From contig DKWV01000011.1 of NCBI GenBank assembly GCA_002491905.1, forward strand, positions 193,144-257,143: a stretch of DNA of 64,000 nucleotides. The letters are read 5' to 3'. The position numbers were made by a program, and so were the translations under genes. Below the pieces are notes generated by a model that saw only the letters and a program-made list of their open reading frames with translations, was not told the DNA's origin and did not search any database. Below, piece after piece: positions 7,707-16,936 of this stretch. Source of the DNA: Lachnospiraceae bacterium UBA7143 (GTDB lineage Bacteria; Bacillota; Clostridia; Lachnospirales; Lachnospiraceae). Numbering within the stretch: position 1 is the stretch's first letter; the number at the start of each line of letters is the position of its first letter.

Positions 7707-7734
7707 TATATATTCTAGATTCAGGAGGTAGTCT

Positions 7735-8094
7735 ATGAAAGTCTCTTCAATGGATACCCATATGGGGAATATCTCGATCGACCAGGAAGTGATTGCGCAG
7801 TATGCGGGCACAGTGGCGATGGAGTGTTTCGGTGTGGTCGGTATGGCGAGTATGAGCGTCAGGGATGGGCTGGTTAAGCTTTTGAAAAAGGACAGCATGA
7901 CACGCGGCATACAGGTTCTTTTGAACAACAACAAGCTCACCATCAATTTCCACATTATTGTGTCCTATGGCGTCAGTATCCTGGCGGTTGCGGATAATTT
8001 GATTGATAGTGTAAAGTATAAGGTTGAGGAGTTTGCCGGGATAGAAGTGGAAAAAATCAATATTTTTGTAGAAGGCGTGAGAGTGATTGATTAG
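7735..8094 (+). CDS. Asp23/Gls24-family protein (YloU-like)
   Basis: 119 residues, cytoplasmic, typical of the short single-domain Asp23 family linked to cell-envelope stress. Recognisable blocks are ISIDQEVIAQYAGTVAMECF, the GMASMSVRDG turn, and the C-terminal VEKINIFVEGVRV. CAGGAGG lies six bases before the ATG. It directly precedes the fatty acid kinase gene, the same order as Bacillus yloU-yloV, so the two form an operon. The structured spacer upstream may affect its expression. Confidence 0.9.
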   Translation: MKVSSMDTHMGNISIDQEVIAQYAGTVAMECFGVVGMASMSVRDGLVKLLKKDSMTRGIQVLLNNNKLTINFHIIVSYGVSILAVADNLIDSVKYKVEEFAGIEVEKINIFVEGVRVID

Positions 8095-8111
8095 AGGGAG
8101 GATCAAATAAG

Positions 8112-9800
8112 GTGGATTCAAATACGATAGATGCCGGCCTGATGGCCAGAATGTTCCTGGCCGGAGCGAAAAATCTTGAGAGCAAAAAAGAATGGATCAA
8201 TGAGTTGAACGTGTTCCCTGTGCCGGACGGCGATACGGGCACGAATATGACGATGACGATTATGGCGGCAGCCAGGGAAGTGTCCGCCCTGTATGATATG
8301 GGGGATATCGACATGGTTTCCCTGTGTAAGGCGATTTCTTCCGGCTCATTAAGGGGGGCGAGGGGAAACTCGGGCGTCATTTTATCCCAGCTTTTCAGAG
8401 GCTTTACGAAGGGTGTGAAGGAGTGTCAGGAAATTACGGTTCCCGTCCTTGCCACAGCCTTTGAGAAGGCGGTGGAGACGGCTTACAAGGCGGTTATGAA
8501 GCCAAAGGAGGGCACCATTCTCACGGTGGCCAAGGGTGGCGCGGTCAAAGCCAGAGAGCTTGCGGACGCGGGCGTAACAGATATGTCCGAATTTTTGGGA
8601 CAGGTGATCGCCCACGCGGACGGGGTGCTTTTGCAGACGCCGGAACTTTTGCCGGTACTAAAGCAGGCAGGTGTAGTTGACTCTGGCGGTCAGGGGCTGA
8701 TGCAGGTGCTGAAGGGCGCATATGATGCCTATCTCGGAAAAGAGATTGACCTGACGGTGGATAAGGGAACCGTGGCTGTCTTCGGTCAGGTAGCGGGGGC
8801 GGCTGGGTATGAGGCACAGGCGAATGCGGAGATTAAGTTCGGCTACTGTACCGAGTTTATCATTATGCTTAACAAGGTGTTTAATATCAAGACGGAGATG
8901 GATTTTAAGGCGTATCTGGAGTCCATCGGGGATTCTATTGTGGTGGTTGCGGACGAGGACGTGGTAAAGGTGCACGTACATACCAACGATCCCGGTCTGG
9001 CGATTCAGAAGGCATTAAAGTATGGTGCGCTCTCCAACATGAAAATTGATAATATGCGGCTTGAACATCAGGAAAAGCTCTTTCGGATGTCCAAGCAGGA
9101 TGAAAAGCCTGTGGAGGAGGACGATCTGCCCGGGCCGAAGAAGGATGTGGGATTCATTGCGGTCTCTGTAGGATCGGGCATTGCGGAGATTTTTAAGGGA
9201 TTGGGCGTCGACTATATCATCGAGGGCGGCCAGACCATGAATCCAAGCACGGAGGATATGTTAAACGCGATTGACAAGGTGAATGCGGACACGATCTTTA
9301 TTCTCCCTAATAACAAGAACATCATTCTGGCGGCCAACCAGGCGCAGTCCCTTGTGAAGGACAAGAAAATTGTGGTCATTCCCACAAAGACGGTTCCCCA
9401 GGGTATTACGGCGGTGATCAATTATGTGCCGGGCTTATCTGTTGAGGAGAACGAGGAGACCATGCTTTCGGAGATGAAGTCGGTGGCCACGGGGCAGGTT
9501 ACCTATGCGGTGCGGGATACAAATATCGACGGACAGGAGATCAGACAGGGCGATTTCATGGGACTTGGGGATCACGGCATTCTCTCCGTGGGGACGGCGA
9601 TTTCGTCTGTTGCGTTCAAAATGGTGGATGCCATGATGACGGAGGAGAAGGAACTGATCAGCATTTATTACGGCGAGGAGATCGCGGAGGAAGACGCCGG
9701 GAAACTTCGTGAGCAGATCGGGGAGAAGTACCCGGACTGTGATATCGAACTGCAGTACGGCGGACAGCCGATCTATTACTATATTATTTCAGCGGAATAA
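8112..9800 (+). CDS. fakA: Fatty acid kinase FakA (DAK2 domain, YloV)
   Basis: 562 residues. FakA phosphorylates exogenous fatty acids that are presented by FakB (DegV-family) carrier proteins. The N-terminal DAK2 kinase domain is shown by NVFPVPDGDTGTNM, the ATP/Mg-binding region of dihydroxyacetone kinases, and by SLRGARGNSGVILSQ. A central domain and a C-terminal domain related to DegV (PNNKNI, VVIPTKTVPQGI) complete the usual architecture. The start is GTG 8112, with AGGGAGG about ten bases upstream. A DegV-family gene at 11928 is a plausible partner, with recG lying between them as in related genomes. Confidence 0.92.
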   Translation: MDSNTIDAGLMARMFLAGAKNLESKKEWINELNVFPVPDGDTGTNMTMTIMAAAREVSALYDMGDIDMVSLCKAISSGSLRGARGNSGVILSQLFRGFTKGVKECQEITVPVLATAFEKAVETAYKAVMKPKEGTILTVAKGGAVKARELADAGVTDMSEFLGQVIAHADGVLLQTPELLPVLKQAGVVDSGGQGLMQVLKGAYDAYLGKEIDLTVDKGTVAVFGQVAGAAGYEAQANAEIKFGYCTEFIIMLNKVFNIKTEMDFKAYLESIGDSIVVVADEDVVKVHVHTNDPGLAIQKALKYGALSNMKIDNMRLEHQEKLFRMSKQDEKPVEEDDLPGPKKDVGFIAVSVGSGIAEIFKGLGVDYIIEGGQTMNPSTEDMLNAIDKVNADTIFILPNNKNIILAANQAQSLVKDKKIVVIPTKTVPQGITAVINYVPGLSVEENEETMLSEMKSVATGQVTYAVRDTNIDGQEIRQGDFMGLGDHGILSVGTAISSVAFKMVDAMMTEEKELISIYYGEEIAEEDAGKLREQIGEKYPDCDIELQYGGQPIYYYIISAE

Positions 9801-9810
9801 GCAGACATTT

Positions 9811-11874
9811 ATGGATATAAAGACTTTGAAGGGCGTCGGTGAGAAAACCGCCGCCCTCTTTGAAAAATTGCATGTATATACGGCGGAAGAGCTGGTATTT
9901 TATTACCCCAGGGATTATGAACAGTTTCAGGAGCCGGTTCCATTGGACAAGGCATCCGTTGAGGAGATTGCGGCGGTGGAAGGATGTCTGTCGGGCAATG
10001 TGGCGACCAGGCATGTGCGGGGGCTTTCCATCACCACTTTTGAGGTATCCTGCGAGGGCGGCATCCTGCATATGACCTATTTTAATATGCCCTATCTGAA
10101 AAACAGTCTGAAGCGTGAACAGGCCTATATTTTCAGGGGATGCCTGCACCGCAGGAAAGACCGGTATGTGATGGAGCAGGCCAGGATTTATAAGCCGGAG
10201 GAGTATGGGAAACTGACGGACTGTATGCAGCCGCGGTATGCCACCACGAAAGGGCTGACCAACAACGCCATCACAAAGGCGGTGAGACAGGCCATCGGCC
10301 TTGTGGATCTCTCGGAAGACCCACTTCCTGAAAGGATCCGTGTGGCGGAAGGGTTTCCGTCATTTCAGGAGGCTGTGGAGCAGATGCATTTTCCCACGGG
10401 GCGGGAATCGCTTCTTGCGGCAAGGCGCAGGCTTGTGTTTGACGAGTTTTTCCGGTTTATACTGGTGCTGCGCAGGATGCGGGAGGACAATGAGCGGACG
10501 AAAAGCCTTCATCCTATGATTGAGGTGGCACAGACCGAGCGCCTGATTGAAGCGCTGCCTTACCGGCTGACGAAAGCGCAGCAGAGGGTGTGGGCCGAAA
10601 TCCGGTCGGACTTAACCTCCGAATACGCCATGAACCGGCTTGTCCAGGGGGATGTCGGCTCCGGCAAGACGATTTTGGCGTTTCTGGCCCTCATCATGTG
10701 CGCGGCCAACGGCTTTCAGGGAGCGCTGATGGCGCCCACGGAGGTTTTGGCGAGACAGCATTATGAGAGTCTGCTGAAATTGAATAAAGAGCACGGTTTA
10801 CACGTGCATCCCGTCCTTTTGACCGGGTCGGTCACAGCAAAAGACCGGCGGGAAATCTATGCACAGATTGAGAGCGGGGAGGCAGATATCGTGATCGGCA
10901 CCCACGCTTTGATTCAGGAGAAGGTGGCTTATAAAAGCCTTTCCCTCGTCATCACGGACGAACAGCACCGTTTCGGGGTCAGGCAGCGGGAGAGCCTGGC
11001 GGAAAAGGGCGGCTTTTACGAAGACGGAAAGGCGGTACATGTGCTTGTGATGAGCGCCACGCCCATCCCGAGGACGCTTGCCATTATTCTGTACGGTGAT
11101 CTGCACATTTCTGTGCTGGACGAGCTGCCGGCAGACAGACTGCCCATCAAGAACTGTGTGGTGAATACCTCGTATCGGAATACCGCTTATAAATTTATTG
11201 AGAAGGAAGTGGCACAGGGCAGCCAGGTCTATGTGATCTGTCCCATGGTGGAGGAGGGGGAAGAGCAGGAACTGGAGGATGTGGCTTCCTACGCGAAGAA
11301 GCTTAAGGGTGCGCTTTCCCCGTCCGTCCGCGTGGAGACGCTTCACGGCAGGATGCGTCCCGCGGAGAAAACCCGGATTATGGAGGCTTTCGGGGAGCAT
11401 CATATCGATGTGCTTGTGTCCACTACGGTGATTGAGGTGGGAATTAACGTGCCAAACGCTACGGTGATGCTGGTGGAGAACGCGGAGCGGTTCGGTCTTG
11501 CGCAGCTTCATCAGCTCAGAGGAAGGGTGGGGCGCGGCGACAAGCAGTCCTACTGTATTTTTGTCAGCAAGTCGGAGCGGCCGGAAACTATGGAGCGGTT
11601 GAAGATTCTGAACGAGTCCAACGACGGCTTTTACATCGCGGGCAAGGATCTGGCGCTTCGGGGACCGGGGGACCTTTTCGGCATCAGGCAGAGCGGGGAT
11701 CTGCAGTTTGCGCTGGGCGATATCTACCGGGACGCGGCCGTCCTGCAGCGTGCGAGCGAGTGGGTGGACAGGGTGCTTGCCGAAGATGCAGCGCTTGCCG
11801 GGGAAGAGTTTGCGGCACTTCGGAAGACCCTGACCCTGCATGAGACAAATGAGGTTGACTTTAGGAGTATCTGA
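9811..11874 (+). CDS. recG: ATP-dependent DNA helicase RecG
   Basis: 687 residues, standard for RecG, which reverses stalled replication forks and branch-migrates recombination intermediates. An N-terminal wedge/OB domain (LKGVGEKTAALFEKL, FYYPRDY) is followed by helicase domains with Walker A GDVGSGKT, a DEQH box in TDEQHRFGVRQR, SATPIPRTLA, and the C-terminal VSTTVIEVGINVPNA and QLRGRVGRG motifs. ATG 9811 opens the family's usual N-terminus; an in-frame extension back to 9709 overlaps fakA and is not protein-like. The ribosome binding site is weak, and the gene starts ten bases after the fakA stop, so translational coupling is likely. Confidence 0.96.
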   Translation: MDIKTLKGVGEKTAALFEKLHVYTAEELVFYYPRDYEQFQEPVPLDKASVEEIAAVEGCLSGNVATRHVRGLSITTFEVSCEGGILHMTYFNMPYLKNSLKREQAYIFRGCLHRRKDRYVMEQARIYKPEEYGKLTDCMQPRYATTKGLTNNAITKAVRQAIGLVDLSEDPLPERIRVAEGFPSFQEAVEQMHFPTGRESLLAARRRLVFDEFFRFILVLRRMREDNERTKSLHPMIEVAQTERLIEALPYRLTKAQQRVWAEIRSDLTSEYAMNRLVQGDVGSGKTILAFLALIMCAANGFQGALMAPTEVLARQHYESLLKLNKEHGLHVHPVLLTGSVTAKDRREIYAQIESGEADIVIGTHALIQEKVAYKSLSLVITDEQHRFGVRQRESLAEKGGFYEDGKAVHVLVMSATPIPRTLAIILYGDLHISVLDELPADRLPIKNCVVNTSYRNTAYKFIEKEVAQGSQVYVICPMVEEGEEQELEDVASYAKKLKGALSPSVRVETLHGRMRPAEKTRIMEAFGEHHIDVLVSTTVIEVGINVPNATVMLVENAERFGLAQLHQLRGRVGRGDKQSYCIFVSKSERPETMERLKILNESNDGFYIAGKDLALRGPGDLFGIRQSGDLQFALGDIYRDAAVLQRASEWVDRVLAEDAALAGEEFAALRKTLTLHETNEVDFRSI

Positions 11875-11927
11875 CGGTACACTGAGTAAGCAGAGTAAGA
11901 CTACGAAAACAGAAAACGAGGATAACT

Positions 11928-12794
11928 ATGAGTAAAAGGATCGCGGTCGTGACAGACAGTAACAGCGGCATTACCCAGTCCCAGGCAAAGGAGTGTGGGC
12001 TTTATGTGCTCCCCATGCCCTTTATGATTGATGAGGAGACTTTCTATGAGGACATTACGCTGACACAGGAGCAGTTTTACCAGAGGCTTTCGGAGAATGC
12101 GGATGTCATTACCAGCCAGCCCAGCCCGGAAGAGGTGATGAAACTCTGGGATGAGGTGTTAAGGACGCACGATGAGATTGTGCATATCCCTATGTCAAGC
12201 GGCCTTAGCGGTTCCTGTCAGAGCGCGAGGATGCTCGCAGAGGAGTATGACGGCAGGGTACAGGTGGTCAACAACCAGCGTATATCCGTAACCCAGCGTC
12301 AGTCAGCCTTAGATGCGCTCGCTCTGGTCGAGAAGGGGTTGGACGCTGCGGCGGTCAAAGATGTTCTGGAGAAAGATAAATTTAATTCCAGCATCTATAT
12401 TATGTTAGATACGTTGTATTATCTCAAAAAGGGAGGCAGGATCACACCTGCGGCGGCTGCGCTTGGTACAATTCTGCGGTTGAAACCGGTATTGCAGATT
12501 CAGGGCGAGAAACTGGATGCTTTTGCCAAGGCGAGAACAGTCTCACAGGGAAAGACTATCATGATGAACTCGATCAAAGCGGATATGGAGAAACGCTTTG
12601 GCGGCGCGAAGGCTGATAATATCTGGCTGCAGATCGCCTACACCTACGACAGGGATGCGGCGGAGCAGTTTAAAGCGCAGGTGGAGGAATTTTTCCCGGG
12701 ATTCGACGTGCATATGGATCCGCTTTCCTTAAGTATCGCCTGCCATATCGGACCGGGATCACTGGCCCTTGCCTGCTGCAAACGATTAAATTAG
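11928..12794 (+). CDS. DegV family fatty-acid-binding protein (FakB-like)
   Basis: 288 residues, full length for DegV proteins, which bind a fatty acid and present it to FakA. Family motifs are VVTDSNSGI at the N-terminus, ITSQPSPEEV, the HIPMSSGLSGSCQSA phosphate/carboxylate-binding loop, LDTLYYLKKGGRI, and the C-terminal HIGPGSLAL. GAGGATAAC precedes the ATG. The nearby fakA gene supports the FakB role, but specificity cannot be read from sequence. A short spacer with an AATAAGCAGA-like sequence separates it from recG. Confidence 0.9.
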   Translation: MSKRIAVVTDSNSGITQSQAKECGLYVLPMPFMIDEETFYEDITLTQEQFYQRLSENADVITSQPSPEEVMKLWDEVLRTHDEIVHIPMSSGLSGSCQSARMLAEEYDGRVQVVNNQRISVTQRQSALDALALVEKGLDAAAVKDVLEKDKFNSSIYIMLDTLYYLKKGGRITPAAAALGTILRLKPVLQIQGEKLDAFAKARTVSQGKTIMMNSIKADMEKRFGGAKADNIWLQIAYTYDRDAAEQFKAQVEEFFPGFDVHMDPLSLSIACHIGPGSLALACCKRLN

Positions 12795-12814
12795 AGTATA
12801 AAGAGGAAGAGGAA

Positions 12815-14284
12815 TTGTCGAACGAAAAGGAACGGGAACGTCAACAGACGTATATAGAAAAATGTCGGGTGTATGTAAAGGCTTTTGAGGTGGAACACGG
12901 ACGCTTTCCGAAAGCCTGCGTGGTGACGTTCGGATGCCAGATGAACGCCAGGGATTCCGAGAAACTTTCAGGCATTCTTGTGCAGGCGGGCTACGAGATT
13001 ACCGATTCTGAGGAGGAGGCTGATTTTGTCCTCTACAATACCTGCACCGTGCGGGATAATGCCAATCAGCGGGTTTACGGGCGGCTGGGCTATTTAAACA
13101 GCCTGAAAAAGAAGAAACCGCATATGAGAATTGCGCTCTGCGGATGCATGATGCAGGAGCAGGCTGTAGTTGAAAAGATACAGAAAAGTTATCGGTTTGT
13201 GGATCTGATTTTCGGTACCCACAATCTTTTTCGGTTTGCCGAACTTCTTTCAGAGACTCTTTCGTCCGAGAACATGGTCGTGGATATCTGGGAGGGGACG
13301 GACAAAATCGTTGAGAATCTGCCGGTAAAACGCAAGTACAGCTATAAGTCCGGCGTCAACATTATGTTTGGCTGCAATAATTTTTGCAGCTATTGTATTG
13401 TACCCTATGTGCGCGGGAGGGAGAGGAGCCGTGAGCCGAAGGATATCCTGCGGGAGATTGAGTCGCTGGTGGAGGACGGCGTGGTGGAGGTCATGCTGCT
13501 GGGCCAGAATGTCAATTCCTACGGGAAAACTCTGGAAAATCCCATGTCCTTTGCCGAACTGTTACAGGAAGTGGAAAAGATCGAGGGACTTAGGCGCATC
13601 CGCTTTATGACTTCCCATCCGAAGGATCTGTCGGACGAGCTGATTGAGGTGATGCGGCGTTCCACCAAGATCTGCCGTCATCTGCATCTGCCGCTGCAGG
13701 CAGGCTCTGACCGTATTTTACAGGCCATGAACAGACGCTATACGAAAGAGCAGTATCTGGCGTTAGTGGACAAGCTTAAAACTGCCATTCCTGATATTGC
13801 GATCACCACGGACCTGATTGTGGGATTTCCGGGGGAAACTTTGGAGGATGTAGAAGAGACGATCGAAGTGGTGAAGCGGGTACAGTTTGACAATGCCTTC
13901 ACTTTTATCTATTCACCCCGGACGGGCACTCCTGCGGCGGCTATGGAGAATCAGGTGCCGGAGGAGATTGTGCACGAGGGCTTTGACAAACTTCTCTCTG
14001 TTGTGCAGGAGACGGCGAAGGAGCGGGCCGCGCTCCTGCAGGGAAAGGTTATGGAGGCACTTGTGGAGGGGGTAAACGAACAGGACCCGGCTTTTGTCAC
14101 AGGGCGTCTTGGCAATAACATGCTGGTGCACTTTAAGGCGGACAGAAGGCTGGTCGGCAAATTTGTCATGGTGGTGCTGGACACCTGTCATGGCTTCTAC
14201 TATACGGGAAGAATGGTTGACTGGCTGAGTCAAACCAAGCATACGAGATTAGGAAAGATGGTTGATAACCAATGGCTGAACTGA
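12815..14284 (+). CDS. miaB: tRNA-2-methylthio-N6-dimethylallyladenosine synthase MiaB
   Basis: 489-residue radical SAM enzyme that adds a methylthio group to i6A37 of tRNA. The N-terminal UPF0004 domain supplies three cysteines for the auxiliary [4Fe-4S] cluster (FGCQMNARDSE, NTCTVRDNA, CGCMMQEQ). The radical SAM motif is GCNNFCSYC, and a C-terminal TRAM domain ends the protein. The start is TTG 12815 with AAGAGG eight bases upstream. Its substrate is made by MiaA, encoded three genes downstream, so both steps of ms2i6A synthesis lie in one locus around mutSL. It overlaps mutS by 13 bases. Confidence 0.96.
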   Translation: MSNEKERERQQTYIEKCRVYVKAFEVEHGRFPKACVVTFGCQMNARDSEKLSGILVQAGYEITDSEEEADFVLYNTCTVRDNANQRVYGRLGYLNSLKKKKPHMRIALCGCMMQEQAVVEKIQKSYRFVDLIFGTHNLFRFAELLSETLSSENMVVDIWEGTDKIVENLPVKRKYSYKSGVNIMFGCNNFCSYCIVPYVRGRERSREPKDILREIESLVEDGVVEVMLLGQNVNSYGKTLENPMSFAELLQEVEKIEGLRRIRFMTSHPKDLSDELIEVMRRSTKICRHLHLPLQAGSDRILQAMNRRYTKEQYLALVDKLKTAIPDIAITTDLIVGFPGETLEDVEETIEVVKRVQFDNAFTFIYSPRTGTPAAAMENQVPEEIVHEGFDKLLSVVQETAKERAALLQGKVMEALVEGVNEQDPAFVTGRLGNNMLVHFKADRRLVGKFVMVVLDTCHGFYYTGRMVDWLSQTKHTRLGKMVDNQWLN

Positions 14285-16926
14285 CACCTATGATGCAGCA
14301 GTATCTGGACACGAAGAAGGACTATCAGGACTGCATTTTATTCTACAGACTGGGAGATTTTTATGAAATGTTCTTTGAGGACGCGCTTACGGCCTCGAAG
14401 GAACTGGAAATTACACTGACGGGAAAAAGCTGCGGGCAGGAGGAGCGGGCTCCCATGTGCGGCGTCCCCTATCACGCGGTGGACAGTTACCTGAATAAGC
14501 TTGTTTCCAAAGGCTATAAGGTGGCGATCTGCGAGCAGGTGGAAGATCCAAAAAGCGCGAAGGGCATCGTAAAGCGGGAAGTCATCCGGGTGGTGACGCC
14601 GGGCACGAACCTGAATATACAGGCGCTTGACGACAGCAAGAATAATTATCTGCTCTGTGTCGCCTATTTTCCCGGCAAGATTGGCATGTCGGTGGCCGAT
14701 GTCACCACCGGGGACTACTATCTGACGGAAGTGGAGGATATCCGCAGGCTTCAGGATGAAATCAACAAATACGCGCCGTCTGAGGTGATCTGCAACGAAC
14801 AGTTCTTTGTCAGTGGATATGACATAGAGGACTTGAAAAACAGGCTGAACGTGTCTGTCTATTCCCTGGCACCCCATTATTTTGACGAGGAAGGCTGTAA
14901 AAAGACCCTGATGCGCCACTTCCGGGTGAATACGCTTAAAGGTCTGGGGATTGAGGATTTCCCCTTGGGGATGACGGCGGCGGGGGCGCTGCTTACTTAT
15001 CTTTACGAGACGCAGAAGACTTCCCTTTCACACTTTACCCACATCTATCCCTATCTGAGCAGCAAATACATGCTCTTAGACAGCTCTACAAGACGAAATC
15101 TGGAATTGATCGAGACTCTGCGAGAGAAGCAGAAAAAGGGGTCTCTTCTGGGCGTGCTTGACCGCACGAAAACGGCGCTTGGCGGACGGCTGCTTCGCAA
15201 GTACATAGAGCAGCCCCTGATTGACAGGGAGCGGATTGAAAAACGGCTGGATGCGGTGGAGGAGCTGTGTCAGCGTAGCGTGGACAGGGAGGAGCTGCGG
15301 GAATATCTGCATGCCATTTACGATCTGGAAAGGCTTCTTGGCAAGGTAAGCTACAAAACCGCAAATCCCAGGGATTTGATCGCGCTTCGCAATTCGCTGG
15401 CAATGCTGCCTTCCCTGCGGACGGTTCTTACCGATTTTAATGTGCCGCTTCTTCGGGAAATCAGGGAAAATATGGATCCACTGCAGGATATCCACAAGCT
15501 GATAGAAGATGCGATTACGGAGGAGCCGCCCATTGCCATCAAGGAGGGCGGTATCATTAAGGAGGGGTTCAACGAGACCATTGATTCCCTGAAAAAAGCG
15601 AAGACTGACGGGAAAAAGTGGCTGGCGTCGCTGGAGGAGGAAGACAGGGAGCGCACGGGCATCAGAAACCTTCGCATCAAGTACAATAAGGTCTTCGGCT
15701 ACTATTTTGAGGTGACAAACTCTTACCGGGATCAGGTGCCGGAGGACTATGTGCGCAAGCAGACGCTCGCCAATGCGGAGCGGTATACGACACCACGCTT
15801 AAAGGAGCTGGAGGATTCCATCCTGAATGCGGAAGATAAGCTCTTTACGCTGGAATACGACCTGTTCTGCGAGATCCGGGAGGCCATTGCCGGGGAGGTG
15901 GAGCGGATTCAGAAGACGGCCCGGGCGGTGGCGAAACTGGATGTGTTTACTTCTCTGGCTTTTGTGGCGGAGCAGAACCATTATGTACGCCCCGCACTCA
16001 ATGAAAAAGGGGTGATCGACATCAAGGAGGGGCGTCATCCCGTGGTGGAGCAGATGATCCAGAACGACATGTTCATCGCAAATGACACCCATCTGGACGA
16101 TAAAAAGCATTGTATCGCTGTCATTACAGGTCCCAATATGGCGGGAAAGTCCACCTATATGCGGCAGGTGGCGCTGATCGTGCTGATGACGCAGATCGGC
16201 TCCTTTGTGCCCGCTAAAAGAGCGGATATTGGCATTGTGGACCGCATCTTCACGAGAGTGGGCGCCTCCGACGATCTGGCAAGCGGGCAGTCCACCTTTA
16301 TGGTGGAGATGAACGAGGTGGCCAATATTTTGAGGAACGCCACGCCGGACAGCCTGCTGGTGCTTGACGAGATCGGGCGCGGCACATCCACTTTTGACGG
16401 ATTGAGTATCGCGTGGGCGGTGATCGAGCACATCAGCAACCGCCGGATTCTCGGGGCAAAGACGCTGTTTGCCACCCATTACCACGAGCTGACTGAGCTG
16501 GAAGGCAAGATGGACAACGTAAACAACTACTGCATCGCGGTCAAGGAGCAGGGGGACGATATCGTATTCTTAAGAAAGATCGTGAAGGGCGGGGCGGATA
16601 AGAGTTACGGCATCCAGGTGGCGAAGCTGGCCGGCGTGCCGGATATGGTCATCGACCGTGCCAAAGAGATCGTGGAACAGTTAAGCGACAACGACATCAC
16701 CGAGAAGGTGCAGAGCATAGAGATTGACAGAGGGAAGAGCGAGAAGAAAAAGAGCGTCAGGTACGATGAGGTGGATCTGGAGCAGATTTCCCTGTTTGAC
16801 ACCGTGACCGACGAGGATGTACTACAGGAACTGAAGGAGATCGACGTGAGCAACCTGACGCCGGTGGATGCGCTAAATACGCTGTATCGGCTGCAGAACA
16901 GGCTGAAAAACCGATGGGGAACGTGA
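14272..16926 (+). CDS. mutS: DNA mismatch repair protein MutS
   Basis: 884 residues. MutS recognises base mismatches and small loops and recruits MutL. The mismatch-binding domain begins MMQQYLDTKKDYQDC and contains the FYEMFFEDA motif with the intercalating Phe-x-Glu. The C-terminal ABC-type ATPase has Walker A GPNMAGKST near residue 620, a signature region GASDDLASGQSTFM, and Walker B LLVLDEIGRGTSTFDG. A C-terminal helix-turn-helix/dimer region closes it. It is in an operon with miaB upstream (overlapping) and mutL ten bases downstream. Confidence 0.98.
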   Translation: MAELTPMMQQYLDTKKDYQDCILFYRLGDFYEMFFEDALTASKELEITLTGKSCGQEERAPMCGVPYHAVDSYLNKLVSKGYKVAICEQVEDPKSAKGIVKREVIRVVTPGTNLNIQALDDSKNNYLLCVAYFPGKIGMSVADVTTGDYYLTEVEDIRRLQDEINKYAPSEVICNEQFFVSGYDIEDLKNRLNVSVYSLAPHYFDEEGCKKTLMRHFRVNTLKGLGIEDFPLGMTAAGALLTYLYETQKTSLSHFTHIYPYLSSKYMLLDSSTRRNLELIETLREKQKKGSLLGVLDRTKTALGGRLLRKYIEQPLIDRERIEKRLDAVEELCQRSVDREELREYLHAIYDLERLLGKVSYKTANPRDLIALRNSLAMLPSLRTVLTDFNVPLLREIRENMDPLQDIHKLIEDAITEEPPIAIKEGGIIKEGFNETIDSLKKAKTDGKKWLASLEEEDRERTGIRNLRIKYNKVFGYYFEVTNSYRDQVPEDYVRKQTLANAERYTTPRLKELEDSILNAEDKLFTLEYDLFCEIREAIAGEVERIQKTARAVAKLDVFTSLAFVAEQNHYVRPALNEKGVIDIKEGRHPVVEQMIQNDMFIANDTHLDDKKHCIAVITGPNMAGKSTYMRQVALIVLMTQIGSFVPAKRADIGIVDRIFTRVGASDDLASGQSTFMVEMNEVANILRNATPDSLLVLDEIGRGTSTFDGLSIAWAVIEHISNRRILGAKTLFATHYHELTELEGKMDNVNNYCIAVKEQGDDIVFLRKIVKGGADKSYGIQVAKLAGVPDMVIDRAKEIVEQLSDNDITEKVQSIEIDRGKSEKKKSVRYDEVDLEQISLFDTVTDEDVLQELKEIDVSNLTPVDALNTLYRLQNRLKNRWGT

Positions 16927-16936
16927 GGGTGAGTGA

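Noticed and set aside
10798..11841. Minus-strand 347-codon frame inside recG
   Set aside because: No family pattern and lies fully opposite the RecG helicase motifs.
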